A stretch of DNA of 64,000 bases from Symsagittifera roscoffensis (Eukaryota; Xenacoelomorpha; Acoela; Convolutidae): positions 19,419,018 through 19,483,017 of the forward strand of contig NC_087067.1 in NCBI RefSeq assembly GCF_963678635.1, in the 5' to 3' direction. Numbering within the stretch: position 1 is the stretch's first letter; every line of letters starts with the position of its first letter. Shown here in pieces: positions 1 through 9,189 of the stretch. Below the pieces are notes generated by a model. That model was not told the DNA's origin. It was given only the letters and a program-made list of their open reading frames with translations, and did not search any database. A program made the translations under genes and the position numbers.

Positions 1-337
1 CTACGGGCGAAAGCACTCAAAATCAAGTTTTCATGATAGTTTGCCAGACCTTCTTTGTCATGCTGTTAGAAATTCAGTACCATGATTCATAACAGTCATT
101 AAAATAACCGTCACAATAAAAAACATTAGAAGATTTTTAGAGTATAGCCGGGGGAAAAAAGTAACTAAATACCCATATAAAAAGAGGTTTATCGTTAACG
201 TTATTATATCCTTGGTGATTAAGTTTTATCAATATGGCTTAGGGCGCTCGTAAACGTTATCACCTAAATTTTTACTTTGGGATCGCATGATCTGTCTCGT
301 ATACTGTGATCAGTCATTCTTCAACGTTCCACACTAA

Positions 338-661
338 AAACCAGTTGATTGTTATTCATTTATAATATACGCTTCTCTTGATACGGATGTTGACTATTTC
401 GATGATTTTAGGGATATATCTTCGAATGACAAACGTTTAGTTAGAGTCGGTGCAAAAACATTCTCACAGACCGGTACTTACATAACTATCAAATTGTACA
501 AAAAAGACGAAGAGGGAACTTTCAAGTATCGACAAGGAATAACTTTGTCAACTGGTGAATTCGAGTCCTTGGCGGACATTTATACAAAACTCAAAAGATT
601 GACGAAAGCAAAAAACTGCGACGTGACTGATAAACTTAGAAAAAAAACGAAACAAATCTAA
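338..661 (+). CDS. Polinton PC4-like small protein (no ATG seen)
   Basis: An open frame of about 107 codons ends at TAA 659-661 and has no ATG; the upstream in-frame stop is TAA 335-337. The translated core has the pattern VRVGAKTF...TYITIKLY...YRQGITLS..EFESL. This resembles the beta-sheet plus 'RxGItLs' layout of PC4/Sub1-type single-stranded DNA binding proteins, which act as transcription coactivators. The tail is lysine-rich. The ORF runs convergent to the capsid genes and precedes another plus-strand ORF. The missing start means either a lost 5' end or a non-AUG start. The PC4 assignment rests on pattern only. Confidence 0.5.
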   Translation, partial: KPVDCYSFIIYASLDTDVDYFDDFRDISSNDKRLVRVGAKTFSQTGTYITIKLYKKDEEGTFKYRQGITLSTGEFESLADIYTKLKRLTKAKNCDVTDKLRKKTKQI

Positions 662-762
662 AAAATCTTCATGCTCTGAAAAGGAATGCGAAAGTGAAAA
701 CGATGATAACTGTCGGGTTGTGTAACATTATCAACTCGTTATTCTATTGAAACTTCAAAGCA

Positions 763-1389
763 ATGGTTGAAGCAATGTATGAGCAATCCCCTGATTATTT
801 CAATCAGTTCTATAAAAATTACAAATTTTTCATCCTGGATCATGAACCCAACTTTTCAGGCTTCGCTTCAAAAGCAAATTTTGCGGTATCCTCCCATTCG
901 AATAAATTAGATTTTTGCAATCATTCGATTGACAACCAAAATTATTATCATGTGCTGGTCGAATTCACAAAAGAGTCTACCGATTTACTTAACAAGATGA
1001 CTTCAAAAGCCTTCGTTGTTCCTTGTCTTCTCTCTACATTCAAATATTTATTTTTGGGTTGCTCCAACTATGAATTGTCTGGCCCTCTGATGGAAAAACT
1101 GAAAATTGCTGTGAATTATAACTCCATCAACAACTTAGATTTTAGTGGTGTTCCAGTTCGCAGACGAGTGCCTCAAATTTGCTTCGGCTCGCAGACTAAA
1201 TCTGTTCAAACTCAAACTGACCTGATTACTAACGTAACAATTGAACGCTTTACTAATATTTTGAATGGTGAAAACGCTGCTGAGTTTTCTAAAATATTTG
1301 ACATAATTTTAAGTGGGTATGGTTGTATGGAAATTGATTCAAACACTTTGTTTGTGAAATTTATCATGGAGAAGAAATTCAAGTTTTAA
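763..1389 (+). CDS. Polinton-associated hypothetical protein, 208 aa
   Basis: This 208-aa ORF starts at an ATG and lies in the same orientation as the PC4-like ORF. I do not recognise its family. It has aromatic-rich N-terminal and middle regions, a basic stretch (PVRRRVPQ) near residue 130, then the sequence SVQTQTD, and a lysine-rich C-terminus. No signal peptide or clear membrane segment is visible. Its base composition and intact length match the neighbouring Polinton genes, so I take it as an element-encoded accessory protein of unknown role. It ends 230 nt before the convergent protease gene. Confidence 0.55.
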   Translation: MVEAMYEQSPDYFNQFYKNYKFFILDHEPNFSGFASKANFAVSSHSNKLDFCNHSIDNQNYYHVLVEFTKESTDLLNKMTSKAFVVPCLLSTFKYLFLGCSNYELSGPLMEKLKIAVNYNSINNLDFSGVPVRRRVPQICFGSQTKSVQTQTDLITNVTIERFTNILNGENAAEFSKIFDIILSGYGCMEIDSNTLFVKFIMEKKFKF

Positions 1390-1618
1390 ATATTGGTTTT
1401 CTTTCGCTCTTGTATATCAAAAAAATGTTACTACACAAGCGGGAGGCATTCCCGAGGAGCGTAGCGACGAGCAACGCCGGGTTAGCTATTGCCCCTTAAA
1501 CCAAACGGCCATGCCTTAATATTTTGAAGGACTTGATATGAAACTTTTCGCGGTTCACATAAACTTGCAGAAAAAAAACTTTGTTGTTAATAAGAATGAA
1601 TTGAAAAAAAAAATGAAT
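1390..1618. terminator. Convergent intergenic gap with GC-rich hairpin
   Basis: The gap lies between convergent genes. It contains a short perfect hairpin at 1440-1454 (CGGGA/TCCCG) followed by a GC-rich run unlike the surrounding AT-rich sequence. Position suggests a 3'-end or termination region for both directions; no function is proven. Confidence 0.3.
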
Positions 1619-2089
1619 TTATAAATTTAACAAAAACATCAATAAATTAATATAGAATAACATATGTTTGGCAAATCTTATCAAATCATGATCATTAAGT
1701 TTGAAACCTATTGGAAGTTTGTTTGTAATTATAACATGAGCAACATAAATACAATAAAGTCCGCATAACACTGAATTAGCTGATTGTATTGGTTTTTTCA
1801 ACAGTAGTTGATTTCCCTCGTGAATTGTACGTCGCATATACCTGTACACGAGGGGATAATCACATAATCATTTACCTAGAGGATCTGCGAACAATATCTG
1901 TCCTCCAGCTTGAGCAAAAAGCAACCAGTGCGTTCCAGGTTGATCCGATGGTGAGGCATTCATAATCATGAACGTATTATCGTTTTTCAGTAGTAAAGAG
2001 CATGGCAAATCTGCCGGAAAAACACCTCTAAAGCGATATTTCAAATGTTTACAACGGTTAGAAATTTCTACTAGTTGAAGATTATCCAT
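1619..2089 (-). pseudogene. Polinton adenain-like cysteine protease, split by one in-frame TGA
   Basis: This is the maturation protease of Polinton virions, related to adenovirus protease (Ulp1-type fold). The upstream part (2089-1868, ATG start) shows the SPSDxPGTHW block with the catalytic His and the FADPLGK block. The downstream part (to 1619) shows QSANSVLCGLYC with the catalytic Cys and YVAH. The two parts are in the same frame, separated only by TGA at 1868-1870 immediately after the DPLGK block. A family member is normally one polypeptide of about 150-200 aa, so this is most simply a nonsense mutation. A mini-intron is unlikely: the only GT..AG span I found is 34 nt and would shift the frame. 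It lies next to the major capsid gene. Confidence 0.8.
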
Positions 2090-2096
2090 GTCTATC

Positions 2097-3371
2097 TTAG
2101 GTCATAAGAGTGTTTTTGGTAATTTTTCTATCTGAACGCACATAAACTGTTGATGCACGCTCTCCCATAAACAATAACTCGACGTTATTACCGAGACCTG
2201 CGTCAAACTTGAGTTCGAGCGAAATAGTGCAATTGGTCAATTCAGGATGAATAAAATCGTGTGAAGCCTCCTGAGTAGACGTGAGATCAAAAGCCATAAT
2301 ATAATGATTATCATAATTAGCGAGACTGATTCCATGACTAGTGTTCAAAACAAAATCAAGAGCCTCAAGCGTATTGTAATAAATTCTTTTATTGTCTGAT
2401 GTTGAGATGGGAGTTCCGGCAATGGGTAGACCGTTTCTGTACACAATGATCTCTTTCAACCCAAATTTCTGGTACTGAAAAGGGTTTGTTCTATTAGTAC
2501 CCAAATATGCTTCGTTTATGCTCATTGCTACTATCACTCTTCGAACAGGTTCTTTTGCAAAAACATCCTCTTGTCGCCAGCTTTGTACTCCTGCAGTTGC
2601 GAGAAACGTTTTTGGTACTACTTCGATGTAATTGTAAATTACCGGGTTCTTCAACAAAGAGTTTTCTATCGATGAGAGAACATAGTCAGTCACAGTCATC
2701 TTTCTGACAGAGAGGTTAGCTTCGATTATTTGGACATTGTAGTGTTTAGCTGCATCTTCAGATATGACAACAAAATCATTAGGAGAACGTCTAAGAGACA
2801 ATCTTTTTGTCACACCGCTAAGTAGATACTTGTCACACGACAAAAAGTTGCAAGCAATTTTACCAAATAGCTTTAGCTCGTTCGAGGCCGCAACGAGACC
2901 TTTACGCTCCGTAACATCATCAGCTCTCCTTCCAGCACCGTCAATGGCTGATGGATTTTCTTCATAATAATAACCTTGACAAGCCAACCATGTTTTCTTG
3001 GCATCATTACCGTATGAAAACTCGGTCTCAATAAAGCCTTTATGGGCAAAATTAACATTGGTAGTTGATATTTTTTCACCATTGAGAGACAGTGTACACA
3101 CAGAAAATAATGAAGATAAAGGATTGTTAACAAAATACGGCGTATCTCTGTTTGCCGCCTCTGTAGCATGCGTTCGAAGCACGTTTCCATTGCTTCGAAC
3201 AATTCGTGCAACTATTTCCAAACGAGTACGTTGAAGATCGATGAAATTATTTCTGTCGCCGAGTACTTCAAAATCGAGCATAGGACCATCAGGAGAGTAG
3301 GAAGGTCCAATTTTTTGGGTGAATGCATTTTCAAAAGTGACAAGTAAAGGCGGTTTCTCAAATAAGTCCAA
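2097..3371 (-). CDS. Polinton major capsid protein (F54H12.2-like, double jelly roll)
   Basis: This ORF of about 424 aa matches the Polinton major capsid family, annotated in nematodes as F54H12.2-like. Features include LDLFEKPP near the start, GPMLDFEV followed by FIDLQRTRLEI, NPLSSLFSVCTLSLNG, and FIETEFSYG. The reading frame begins without an ATG: residue 1 at 3371 is TTG. The frame is open a few codons further upstream to a TAA, and an ATG at 3412 lies in another frame, so the true N-terminus is probably damaged by a small indel. The product would form the virion shell. It lies between the protease and the core-like gene, as expected for a virion block. Confidence 0.8.
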   Translation of the reverse strand: MDLFEKPPLLVTFENAFTQKIGPSYSPDGPMLDFEVLGDRNNFIDLQRTRLEIVARIVRSNGNVLRTHATEAANRDTPYFVNNPLSSLFSVCTLSLNGEKISTTNVNFAHKGFIETEFSYGNDAKKTWLACQGYYYEENPSAIDGAGRRADDVTERKGLVAASNELKLFGKIACNFLSCDKYLLSGVTKRLSLRRSPNDFVVISEDAAKHYNVQIIEANLSVRKMTVTDYVLSSIENSLLKNPVIYNYIEVVPKTFLATAGVQSWRQEDVFAKEPVRRVIVAMSINEAYLGTNRTNPFQYQKFGLKEIIVYRNGLPIAGTPISTSDNKRIYYNTLEALDFVLNTSHGISLANYDNHYIMAFDLTSTQEASHDFIHPELTNCTISLELKFDAGLGNNVELLFMGERASTVYVRSDRKITKNTLMT

Positions 3372-3540
3372 GGAGCTGTGAGTTGCTTCACTCGAATTAA
3401 ATTAGAAATCATTTTTAAGCCCTGTAAAGAAATCGGAGCGACTTCTCTATGCAGTTCGTTTTCTGGGAATGACGCGTCTCGTTTTCGTTTAAACGCCGTC
3501 GTTCTTTTCGGATGACTTTTCCGAGATCTACTTCCTCCTC

Positions 3541-3816
3541 CTACTTGCTTTTTGATTGTTTTTCTAACGGTGCTTTTGAGTGCCTGCTTAGAATTTTTCT
3601 TTTTGTTGCAACTTCTATCAGGTCTGGAGCTGCCTGAAGAAGTAGTTCTTTTCCGATTTTTTTAGCCGCGGGTATCACAAATTTTCGCGCCAGTGGAAGT
3701 GCGACTCTTCCTATTCCCAAGGCTAATGCACCGAAGCCACTGCCTCGTTGTCTATAATGCCCCGAGAAATGTGGTAGGTTTGCTTGGTTGTGGTAATATG
3801 AATCCATTTTGATCAA
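3541..3816 (-). CDS. Polinton small basic core-like protein, C-terminus frameshifted
   Basis: This 91-aa protein starts at an ATG. It has the pattern YRQRGSGFGALALGIGRVAL, then LARKFVIPAAKKIGKELLL, typical of the small basic/amphipathic protein found beside Polinton capsid genes (comparable in role to adenovirus pVI/pX core proteins). The last 16 or so codons look out of frame. The next frame continues with a GGGSRSRKS-type basic tail from about 3595, so a 1-nt indel near 3595 probably truncated the protein. Its ATG overlaps the stop of the penton gene by 4 nt. Confidence 0.65.
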   Translation of the reverse strand: MIKMDSYYHNQANLPHFSGHYRQRGSGFGALALGIGRVALPLARKFVIPAAKKIGKELLLQAAPDLIEVATKRKILSRHSKAPLEKQSKSK

Positions 3817-4706
3817 TTGCTAAACTTTTGAAATTTCAAAGTCAGAACAACTTTTCCCCCTCCAGCGAAAGGAACAAGTCCTCCAGTTTCTGTGCGCAAG
3901 TTCACAGAAATATTGGAAATATTATTGACCAAAAGTTTTTTAAAATCCAAATTACTAAACACTTTACGATGATTCGGTTCAATTGTACATGCGTAACCGT
4001 TTTTCACTCGACTATTTGTATCAATGACTCGTAAAAGGGGTGCTTTTGTGTCTCCGACTATTTGATAATGAATTATGTCCAGATAAAAAAACATCAGCTG
4101 AGTACCAGCGCATACATCAACGGGATAGTCAGCAATAAGATCTTTGGTAGAGAATGTGCTATGTTTCGTGCTTCCTTGTTTGTAACCTGTATGATAACCA
4201 GTTCCATCTCTGACGCCTTTGAAGCCAAGAAGACTAGGAACTTGCGGGCTTGAAAAAGTTATACCTTCCAAATAATGCAGCCATAAGGAAAGATGTTTGG
4301 TTATTGGATCTATTAAGTAATCCAATTTCTCTAATTCTGTCTTTCGACGAATCTCGTTCAATATTTGATCAATGCTCCTATATTCTCCTTTTGTTATTTT
4401 TGCTGTTTCTCCAAGGTAAGGTCTGGAGATCTTGTCTTTCTCAACTTTCATGCTTGCTATAACCCGATCTTTTTTGTAGTACACAATGTTGTTGTCAGTT
4501 ACGTTGTTTATCTGAGTAGGGAAGGTAATTTCTGTAACTGCTACTCTCCATTCACCTTGCAAATTTATTTTTTCACTCAGGAGATTTTTGAAGTTGGCCA
4601 GAGTGTTATCTTTAAAAACGTTCATTGATGCAGATGAAACTAGGGTAATTGTGAAGGAAGGGGGAACATTATGGGTGAAAAGGCTGTTGGAAGTGCCCTC
4701 AGTCAT
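3813..4706 (-). CDS. Polinton minor capsid (penton-like) protein, 297 aa
   Basis: This intact 297-aa ORF starts with ATG. The N-terminal region has SFTITLVSSASMNVFKDN and FKNLLSEKINLQGEWRVAVTEI, the usual opening of the Polinton penton/minor capsid protein (single jelly roll). The C-terminus ends in VVLTLKFQ, also typical. The product is expected at virion vertices. It overlaps the integrase reading frame by 8 nt at its start and the core-like gene by 4 nt at its end, consistent with compact viral-style packing. Confidence 0.75.
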   Translation of the reverse strand: MTEGTSNSLFTHNVPPSFTITLVSSASMNVFKDNTLANFKNLLSEKINLQGEWRVAVTEITFPTQINNVTDNNIVYYKKDRVIASMKVEKDKISRPYLGETAKITKGEYRSIDQILNEIRRKTELEKLDYLIDPITKHLSLWLHYLEGITFSSPQVPSLLGFKGVRDGTGYHTGYKQGSTKHSTFSTKDLIADYPVDVCAGTQLMFFYLDIIHYQIVGDTKAPLLRVIDTNSRVKNGYACTIEPNHRKVFSNLDFKKLLVNNISNISVNLRTETGGLVPFAGGGKVVLTLKFQKFSN

Positions 4707-5915
4707 GATTGTCCTTCTCCAGAACGCGAATTAGTTCAGACTCGTAAAATTTTCCCTCAATCGGTTCTCTGTTAGAACCAATCAAAATGTATGTTGGGGG
4801 ATTTCGTGTTGGTATGTCAAAAACTTCAAACACTTCATCGGTGAACGATTGTTTGTAACCCTTGCGAAAACGTATGTCTACTTTGGCAAGTCTAACATAA
4901 TCACCAACATAAAGCTTTGGACGTCGAACTAATTTCAAAGACTGTTCTGCTCTTAATGAAATCTTGAGGAACATCTTTTTAGTTACTTTATTTGGTGCAA
5001 GATTTGTGACACGATTTGTTCTCGAATTAATTGCATTGACAAAATCTTGCAATTTGTCAAGTATGAGTAAGTCAATTTCTCCTCCAAGTACTTATAAATA
5101 AGATTTTTCAAGGAACGAATATTTCTCTCAGCGAATGCGGATTTTTTCTCGCTCTCTGTGCTATATGTGTTTATGCCTTTCTTTTTACCTAATGCTTCGA
5201 AGGACCCTTTAAACTTTGTGCCCTTGTCCACCCATACTTTTTCCGGTTGTTTTGTCATTATCATTAGTTTGAACGCTTCTGCTGTTGTAGTAGCATACTT
5301 TGATTTCAAGGGTTGCACTTTGAGATAACGGGATATGCAGTCAACTGCAACAAGCAGATACTTAAGATCATGGTTGTACTGGGCAAATTTATCAACAAAG
5401 GCCAGATCTAATGACCAGATTTCGTCGATATCGTAAACTATGACCTTGAGTCGCGGCGTTTTCCGGATCACAGTTCGATATTTTGTGTAAGAAGGTTCAG
5501 TATGAAGGAAATGTTTAACTTTCTTTCGCGACAAATTGCTTGCTTTTATCAAGTTGTTCACACTACCAAATAACGCGGGACCTTTGTCACTGTATTTAGT
5601 TTTCAACAATTTTTCTTCAATCTTGGTAATTTTCCCATTGTTTTGTTTGCGCCTTCGTCTTTTCTGACGTTGGAGAATCTGAATCAATATGGGGCGTTCC
5701 GTATGATTCAGAGTCTTCTTCTGACTCTTTTTCACGTTTTTGGTTTCGGGTTTTTCTATTACCGCTGAGACTTTTTCGTTTGTGATTTTTACTTCCCTTA
5801 AAGTTTGCACTACTTTTTTCCTGCCCAGTGGGCAATGTTGAGCGGGTTCTTGAGGGTCCGGGTTCTTGTTTCTCTTGAGCGTTAAAAGACGCTGACTGAA
5901 CCGCGTGTTTGGCAT
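4699..5915 (-). pseudogene. Polinton DDE integrase, frameshifted
   Basis: This is a retroviral-type integrase (rve superfamily), which inserts the element DNA. The upstream frame (5915-4983) contains YSDKGPALFGSV (family N-terminal helix), LDLAFVDKF (first Asp), VDKGTKFKG (second Asp) and KKSAFAERNIRSLKN (Glu). The downstream frame (5052-4699) carries the C-terminal part with KLYVGDYVR, FTDEVFEV and PPTYILIG, a chromo/SH3-like tail. The break is a 1-nt type frameshift around 5050-5075. The first 100 or so codons of the upstream frame overlap the neighbouring charged ORF, so the true start is probably nearer 5620. The catalytic triad is present, but the gene cannot make one protein. Confidence 0.8.
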
Positions 5916-6501
5916 TTCGATTTATTACCAGGTTTTCATTCAAGTTGAGAGCAGTTAAAATGTTAATGAACGCCGGATTGTGTAATTTTTTTGTTGGTTG
6001 TTGTATGTCGTATAAAAAAACTGCAGCTTTAAGTCCTGTTGGTTTTTTATCTACATATATTACCTCATTGTCACGGTTTATGGTTACTCTTTCTGAATTT
6101 TCTATGATTTCAAGTACGGTTTTTGCTCTAACAAATTTTTTGTCTTCTAAAACTTGTAACTGTCCTAAAATGCTTTCGGTCTGTCTATTGTGTTTCTCTT
6201 CTAGTATTTCGTCTTTAACACGTTCGACCGGTACTTCTTCATCGTCCGTTAACAGTTTAAGCTGTTCTTGTTGGGGCTTAACATTTTCCGTAAATGTTTC
6301 CTTCGTTGCAGTAGTCTTACTAGTTTGTGGAGGTGATTGGGGTCTAAGCCGGTTAAGATAGGAGAGTTGAGCATTTTTATGTTTAATATTATTATCATGA
6401 AGAACACGTGCAGCATGTGGCTGCTCTTTAACATATAAGTGTTTCGGAATTAGAAAGAATTCTTCAGCAGTCATCATTAAGTTGTGAGGTACTTGTAACA
6501 A
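5617..6501 (-). CDS. Polinton charged protein upstream of integrase, 294 aa
   Basis: This ATG-started ORF of 294 aa has an N-terminus (FFLIPKHLYVKEQ) that fits the conserved start of the Polinton protein usually found next to the integrase. The middle is acidic with likely coiled-coil stretches (VPVERVKDEILEEK, LGQLQVLEDKKFV). The C-terminal third is low-complexity and rich in Lys, Arg, Ser and Glu. The role is unknown, possibly a virion or DNA-packaging cofactor. It overlaps the following gene by about 25 nt and the integrase frame by up to 300 nt. Confidence 0.6.
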   Translation of the reverse strand: MLQVPHNLMMTAEEFFLIPKHLYVKEQPHAARVLHDNNIKHKNAQLSYLNRLRPQSPPQTSKTTATKETFTENVKPQQEQLKLLTDDEEVPVERVKDEILEEKHNRQTESILGQLQVLEDKKFVRAKTVLEIIENSERVTINRDNEVIYVDKKPTGLKAAVFLYDIQQPTKKLHNPAFINILTALNLNENLVINRNAKHAVQSASFNAQEKQEPGPSRTRSTLPTGQEKSSANFKGSKNHKRKSLSGNRKTRNQKREKESEEDSESYGTPHIDSDSPTSEKTKAQTKQWENYQD

Positions 6502-6782
6502 AAATAAATTATTTGTCGAACTAAATGGAAGCCTTCTTTACTCAAAATAATCGCAAGTTTTTTGACAACACTGGTTTTTGGAGTTATTAAGTATTTGTAT
6601 GCTGTCTCGAATCGTTCGATGTTTGCGATTTTAACGGGTACGTTTCCATTGACTACATTGAGCAAACATTCACAAATAAGTGTTATGATCTCACGATTTG
6701 AAGTTTTTCTAATTAATCTTTTTAGCTGGTCAGGTTTCAGTTGTACCATATGCCGCAGAATAGATAAGTTTTTCTTTTTCAT
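6477..6782 (-). CDS. Polinton conserved small protein with ICECLLNVVNGNVP motif
   Basis: The ORF gives 101 aa. The block ICECLLNVVNGNVPVK is characteristic of a small protein repeatedly seen in invertebrate Polintons between the integrase-side and ATPase genes. The second half is basic and ends in a hydrophobic stretch (GFHLVRQIIYFCYKYL). The role is unknown; membrane or DNA association is possible. It overlaps the ATPase 3' end by about 50 nt and the next ORF by 25 nt. Confidence 0.6.
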   Translation of the reverse strand: MKKKNLSILRHMVQLKPDQLKRLIRKTSNREIITLICECLLNVVNGNVPVKIANIERFETAYKYLITPKTSVVKKLAIILSKEGFHLVRQIIYFCYKYLTT

Positions 6783-7420
6783 TTGTGATTGGAGTAGTTT
6801 CTGCTTCAGATAAGGGTAAATGAAAAACTGTTGGCCCAGGTGGTGTGATATTTGAACAATATCTCAAACAATCTGATGTACGGGGGTCCAACTCGATTAG
6901 AAGATGTCCAAAAGAGTCTCTCGTAGCTAATTCATAACAGTTTCTCAAAAATTTTGATACATTCAATTGTCTTCCTAAAAGATCTAGTTGCTGAACGTCG
7001 CGAGGCGATTTGAACAGAAGTGTTCAAATCAATCGTACGCGACCATCGACTTTGTTGAAACAAGTTATGCTTAACATATATTACATCTATCCCTCTATGT
7101 CTACCCGCTGTCGCTAACCTAACATATTCCTTGTCATTATAGATGTCTTCACATGAATCATCGAAAACTAGAAGAACACTTTCTAATTTTCTCACAGATT
7201 CGAATCCGTCGAATTTCATGAACTTCACATTCACTTCGCGAGAAGACACTTTTTCTGAGAATGCAGGTTGCATCTCTTTGTAAAGATATAGAACGGTTCC
7301 AAATTTAGGGTAAAAAGTATTTCCCATCAGAAGTTTCAAAATTAACTCAGTTTTCCCGGATCCTGAAGGTCCCACTATCACCATGAAAATTCTTGTCGAA
7401 GTATCAATCACTTTATTCAT
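6730..7420 (-). pseudogene. Polinton genome-packaging ATPase (A32/FtsK-HerA type), frameshifted
   Basis: This is a DNA-translocating ATPase for packaging the genome into capsids. The best start is ATG 7420-7418, which overlaps the preceding gene's stop as ATGA. The Walker A motif GPSGSGKT is about 20 residues in, Walker B is VLLVFDDS, and sensor-like RHRGIDVIYVKHNLFQQS follows. The frame shifts at about 7015-7030. The next frame (6966-6730) continues with FLRNCYELATRDSFGHLLIEL and RYCSNITPPGPTVFHLP, the usual family C-terminus. The normal length is about 220-230 aa, so only the frameshift breaks it. Confidence 0.8.
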
Positions 7421-7701
7421 ATTCTTGGGTTTGGTAGTACGTAACCAACCAAGCCTGATAAAATCGAGAACCAAACTGACGTTTCTTTGCAACTTAATTT
7501 ATTGAAAGAAAGTTTGAGAATGCAGAAAGTTAGTAAAGTTAGAATTACTACCATTTGCGCAACAAAAACTACTTCAGACCTTGGCAAAGTTACATTGCTA
7601 CAAAACTTCCATGATTTTTTTTCACTGTTTGTCTCGTTATAAACAAACTCTGTTACTATTGTTGCGTCAGGTTCATCTACTGCTGTTGTTGCTTCTGACA
7701 T
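7417..7701 (-). CDS. Polinton small membrane protein, 94 aa
   Basis: This 94-aa ORF starts with ATG and overlaps the ATPase start by 4 nt (ATGA). The motif CSNVTLPRSEVVFVAQ precedes a hydrophobic helix (MVVILTLLTFCILKL), and a second hydrophobic segment (SVWFSILSGLVGYVLPNP) is near the C-terminus. The 'LPRSEV...GYxLPNP' arrangement recurs in Polintons. Two membrane spans are likely. The role in the virion or host cell is unknown. Confidence 0.65.
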   Translation of the reverse strand: MSEATTAVDEPDATIVTEFVYNETNSEKKSWKFCSNVTLPRSEVVFVAQMVVILTLLTFCILKLSFNKLSCKETSVWFSILSGLVGYVLPNPRI

Positions 7702-7773
7702 TTGAGAAACTATTTATTCTACAGACTGTGTTAGACTTTTTCTCTCTTTGAATGAAGCTTGTAAAAAATTGAA

Positions 7774-8278
7774 TTAGTTTTGAGAACAGTAAAAAATTTC
7801 ATAACGTGTGAAATCTCTATCATTTATGTCATGCATTTCTAGAACAAAGTTTGCTGGGATATTTGCAGTTTTTTCGTAGTACATTATTTTCTTCACAGTA
7901 TCCTCTTTCACAATCGTCTTAATCTCATCTGGCAATTCACTGCTGTTTAGATCCATCTGAACTCCTGGCTGACGTTTGGGTACTAAGACTAGTTGGGGAA
8001 GATATACTCCTCGCTTGCTGGCTAACATTTCTGATAAACTTGAATCTCTGGAAGTATACAAATTGATCAATAACTGGAAAAAACTTCTTCAACGTAGACA
8101 ACTCTTCTTCGGAAATTATTATTTGCTCCTTCCTCTGAACAATTTGGCCACTGCAATCAATACGCTCTATTCTCGTTAAAGAAATTTTAATATCACCCTC
8201 TGGAGTCATCCACGCACAGAGCATTGAATTTGGTGAAAGGTATGTCTCCACTTTCGCTGATCTCTCGCTGTTGTTCAT
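7774..8278 (-). pseudogene. Polinton hypothetical protein, frameshifted
   Basis: Two overlapping ORFs, 8278-7937 (ATG) and 8070-7774, look like halves of one gene. The first has YLSPNSMLCAWMTPEGDIKI and then IIISEEELSTLKKFF. The second continues with MLASKRGVYLPQLVL and ends in an acidic/aromatic tail. The reading frame changes at about 8060. The beta-strand-rich opening followed by 'ISEEELSTLKKFFP' faintly recalls PC4-like ssDNA-binding folds, but I would not assign it. It lies 3 nt downstream of the Cys/His gene. Confidence 0.5.
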
Positions 8279-8281
8279 TTT

Positions 8282-8761
8282 TCACCAATCATAAAAAACC
8301 TTGGTTTTCTTCAGGGCACAATGATTCCTGGAGTTGTAGTGTGGAATATGTTTATTGCAACTTGGGTAATTTTTAACATATAAGTTTTCAACCCGAGGAC
8401 AGCCCAAAACATTTAGGTTTTCAATCTTTCGGGCCAAGTACTTGGCCAAAAGTTCTGCCTTTTCTTTTCCTTTAGCGTAAAAAACGGCACCGGGATTTCT
8501 CAACACGAAACTCTGAAGTATTTGATTAAAGTTTATGTAAAGGTAATCACCGTTTTCCCAATGGAGACCGTGTAAATAGTTTGTGAACCAGTTGTAGGCT
8601 TTTTGTTCAAGCTTTGGTAGTATATTGAAATTCACTGGAGGTAGGAAATTGAGTCGATCGCTGTAGTCTGAAGTTGTTATTGCTAATTCTTTAACCACAA
8701 AGGCGTTTTTCTTGTAACGAAAGCCTTCCACGTTAAGCACAACTGATCTCTCGCCTAGCAT
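8282..8761 (-). CDS. Polinton-associated protein with exonuclease-like layout, 159 aa
   Basis: This intact 159-aa ORF (ATG) begins VVLNVEGFRYKKNAFVVKELA. The middle has LHGLHWENGDYLYINFNQIL, then FYAKGKEKAELLAKYL, then LNVLGCPRVENL. A Cys/His cluster closes it (CNKHIPHYNSRNHCALKK). The succession of an 'xVEGF' strand, a Gly/Trp block and a 'KGxxK' helix looks like an RNase H-fold 3'-5' exonuclease, but the expected first Asp is Asn here, so the activity is uncertain. It overlaps the next gene by 7 nt and probably shares a transcript with it. The fold is my inference. Confidence 0.5.
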   Translation of the reverse strand: MLGERSVVLNVEGFRYKKNAFVVKELAITTSDYSDRLNFLPPVNFNILPKLEQKAYNWFTNYLHGLHWENGDYLYINFNQILQSFVLRNPGAVFYAKGKEKAELLAKYLARKIENLNVLGCPRVENLYVKNYPSCNKHIPHYNSRNHCALKKTKVFYDW

Positions 8762-9189
8762 TCTAGTAAATGATAAACTTCTGGTTTTTTCAACTTAATG
8801 AAAAGGCAGAACGCTATTCCACTCAAATGTCCCAACAAGCTGTTGTTACAGTTCCAGGGCAACATGTAACAGTACGTGGGACCCTGTTGATAAATATCGT
8901 GTATAAATCCGGCCGCATCGTGCAAAATAGCGTGCAATCGTAAAATTTGGGAATTTTTCAAGTATTTGTCCAAGGAAGAGTTATCAATACCAATCAAGCC
9001 ACCATAAGGTCTCAACTTAATTAAAATGTCGTAGTTAAGGTTATCAGAACTAACAAAAAACAGAGAACATGCTGCTAGAAAATAGTTGCGTCGGTTAGAA
9101 TTATCAGGATAAGTTTGTCTCAAAGACGTATAAATTTCGTGAATTATTTTCCAATCAAAGGGAGTTACTCTGCTTTTTTGCAATTTCAT
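8755..9189 (-). CDS. Polinton-associated hypothetical with HDAAGF/GHLSG motifs, 144 aa
   Basis: This intact 144-aa ORF starts with ATG. The C-terminal half has a tight conserved-looking core: LRLHAILHDAAGFIHDIY, GPTYCYMLPW, and LLGHLSGIAFCLF. The His, Asp, Cys and Gly spacing suggests a folded domain, possibly metal-binding, but I cannot name the family. It overlaps both neighbours (7 nt downstream, about 35 nt upstream), as in a compact viral operon-like array. Confidence 0.5.
   Translation of the reverse strand: MKLQKSRVTPFDWKIIHEIYTSLRQTYPDNSNRRNYFLAACSLFFVSSDNLNYDILIKLRPYGGLIGIDNSSLDKYLKNSQILRLHAILHDAAGFIHDIYQQGPTYCYMLPWNCNNSLLGHLSGIAFCLFIKLKKPEVYHLLEC

Noticed and set aside
1847-1880. 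Mini-intron removing the protease TGA
   Set aside because: The only GT..AG span I found is 34 nt, too short and not a multiple of three; a nonsense mutation is simpler.
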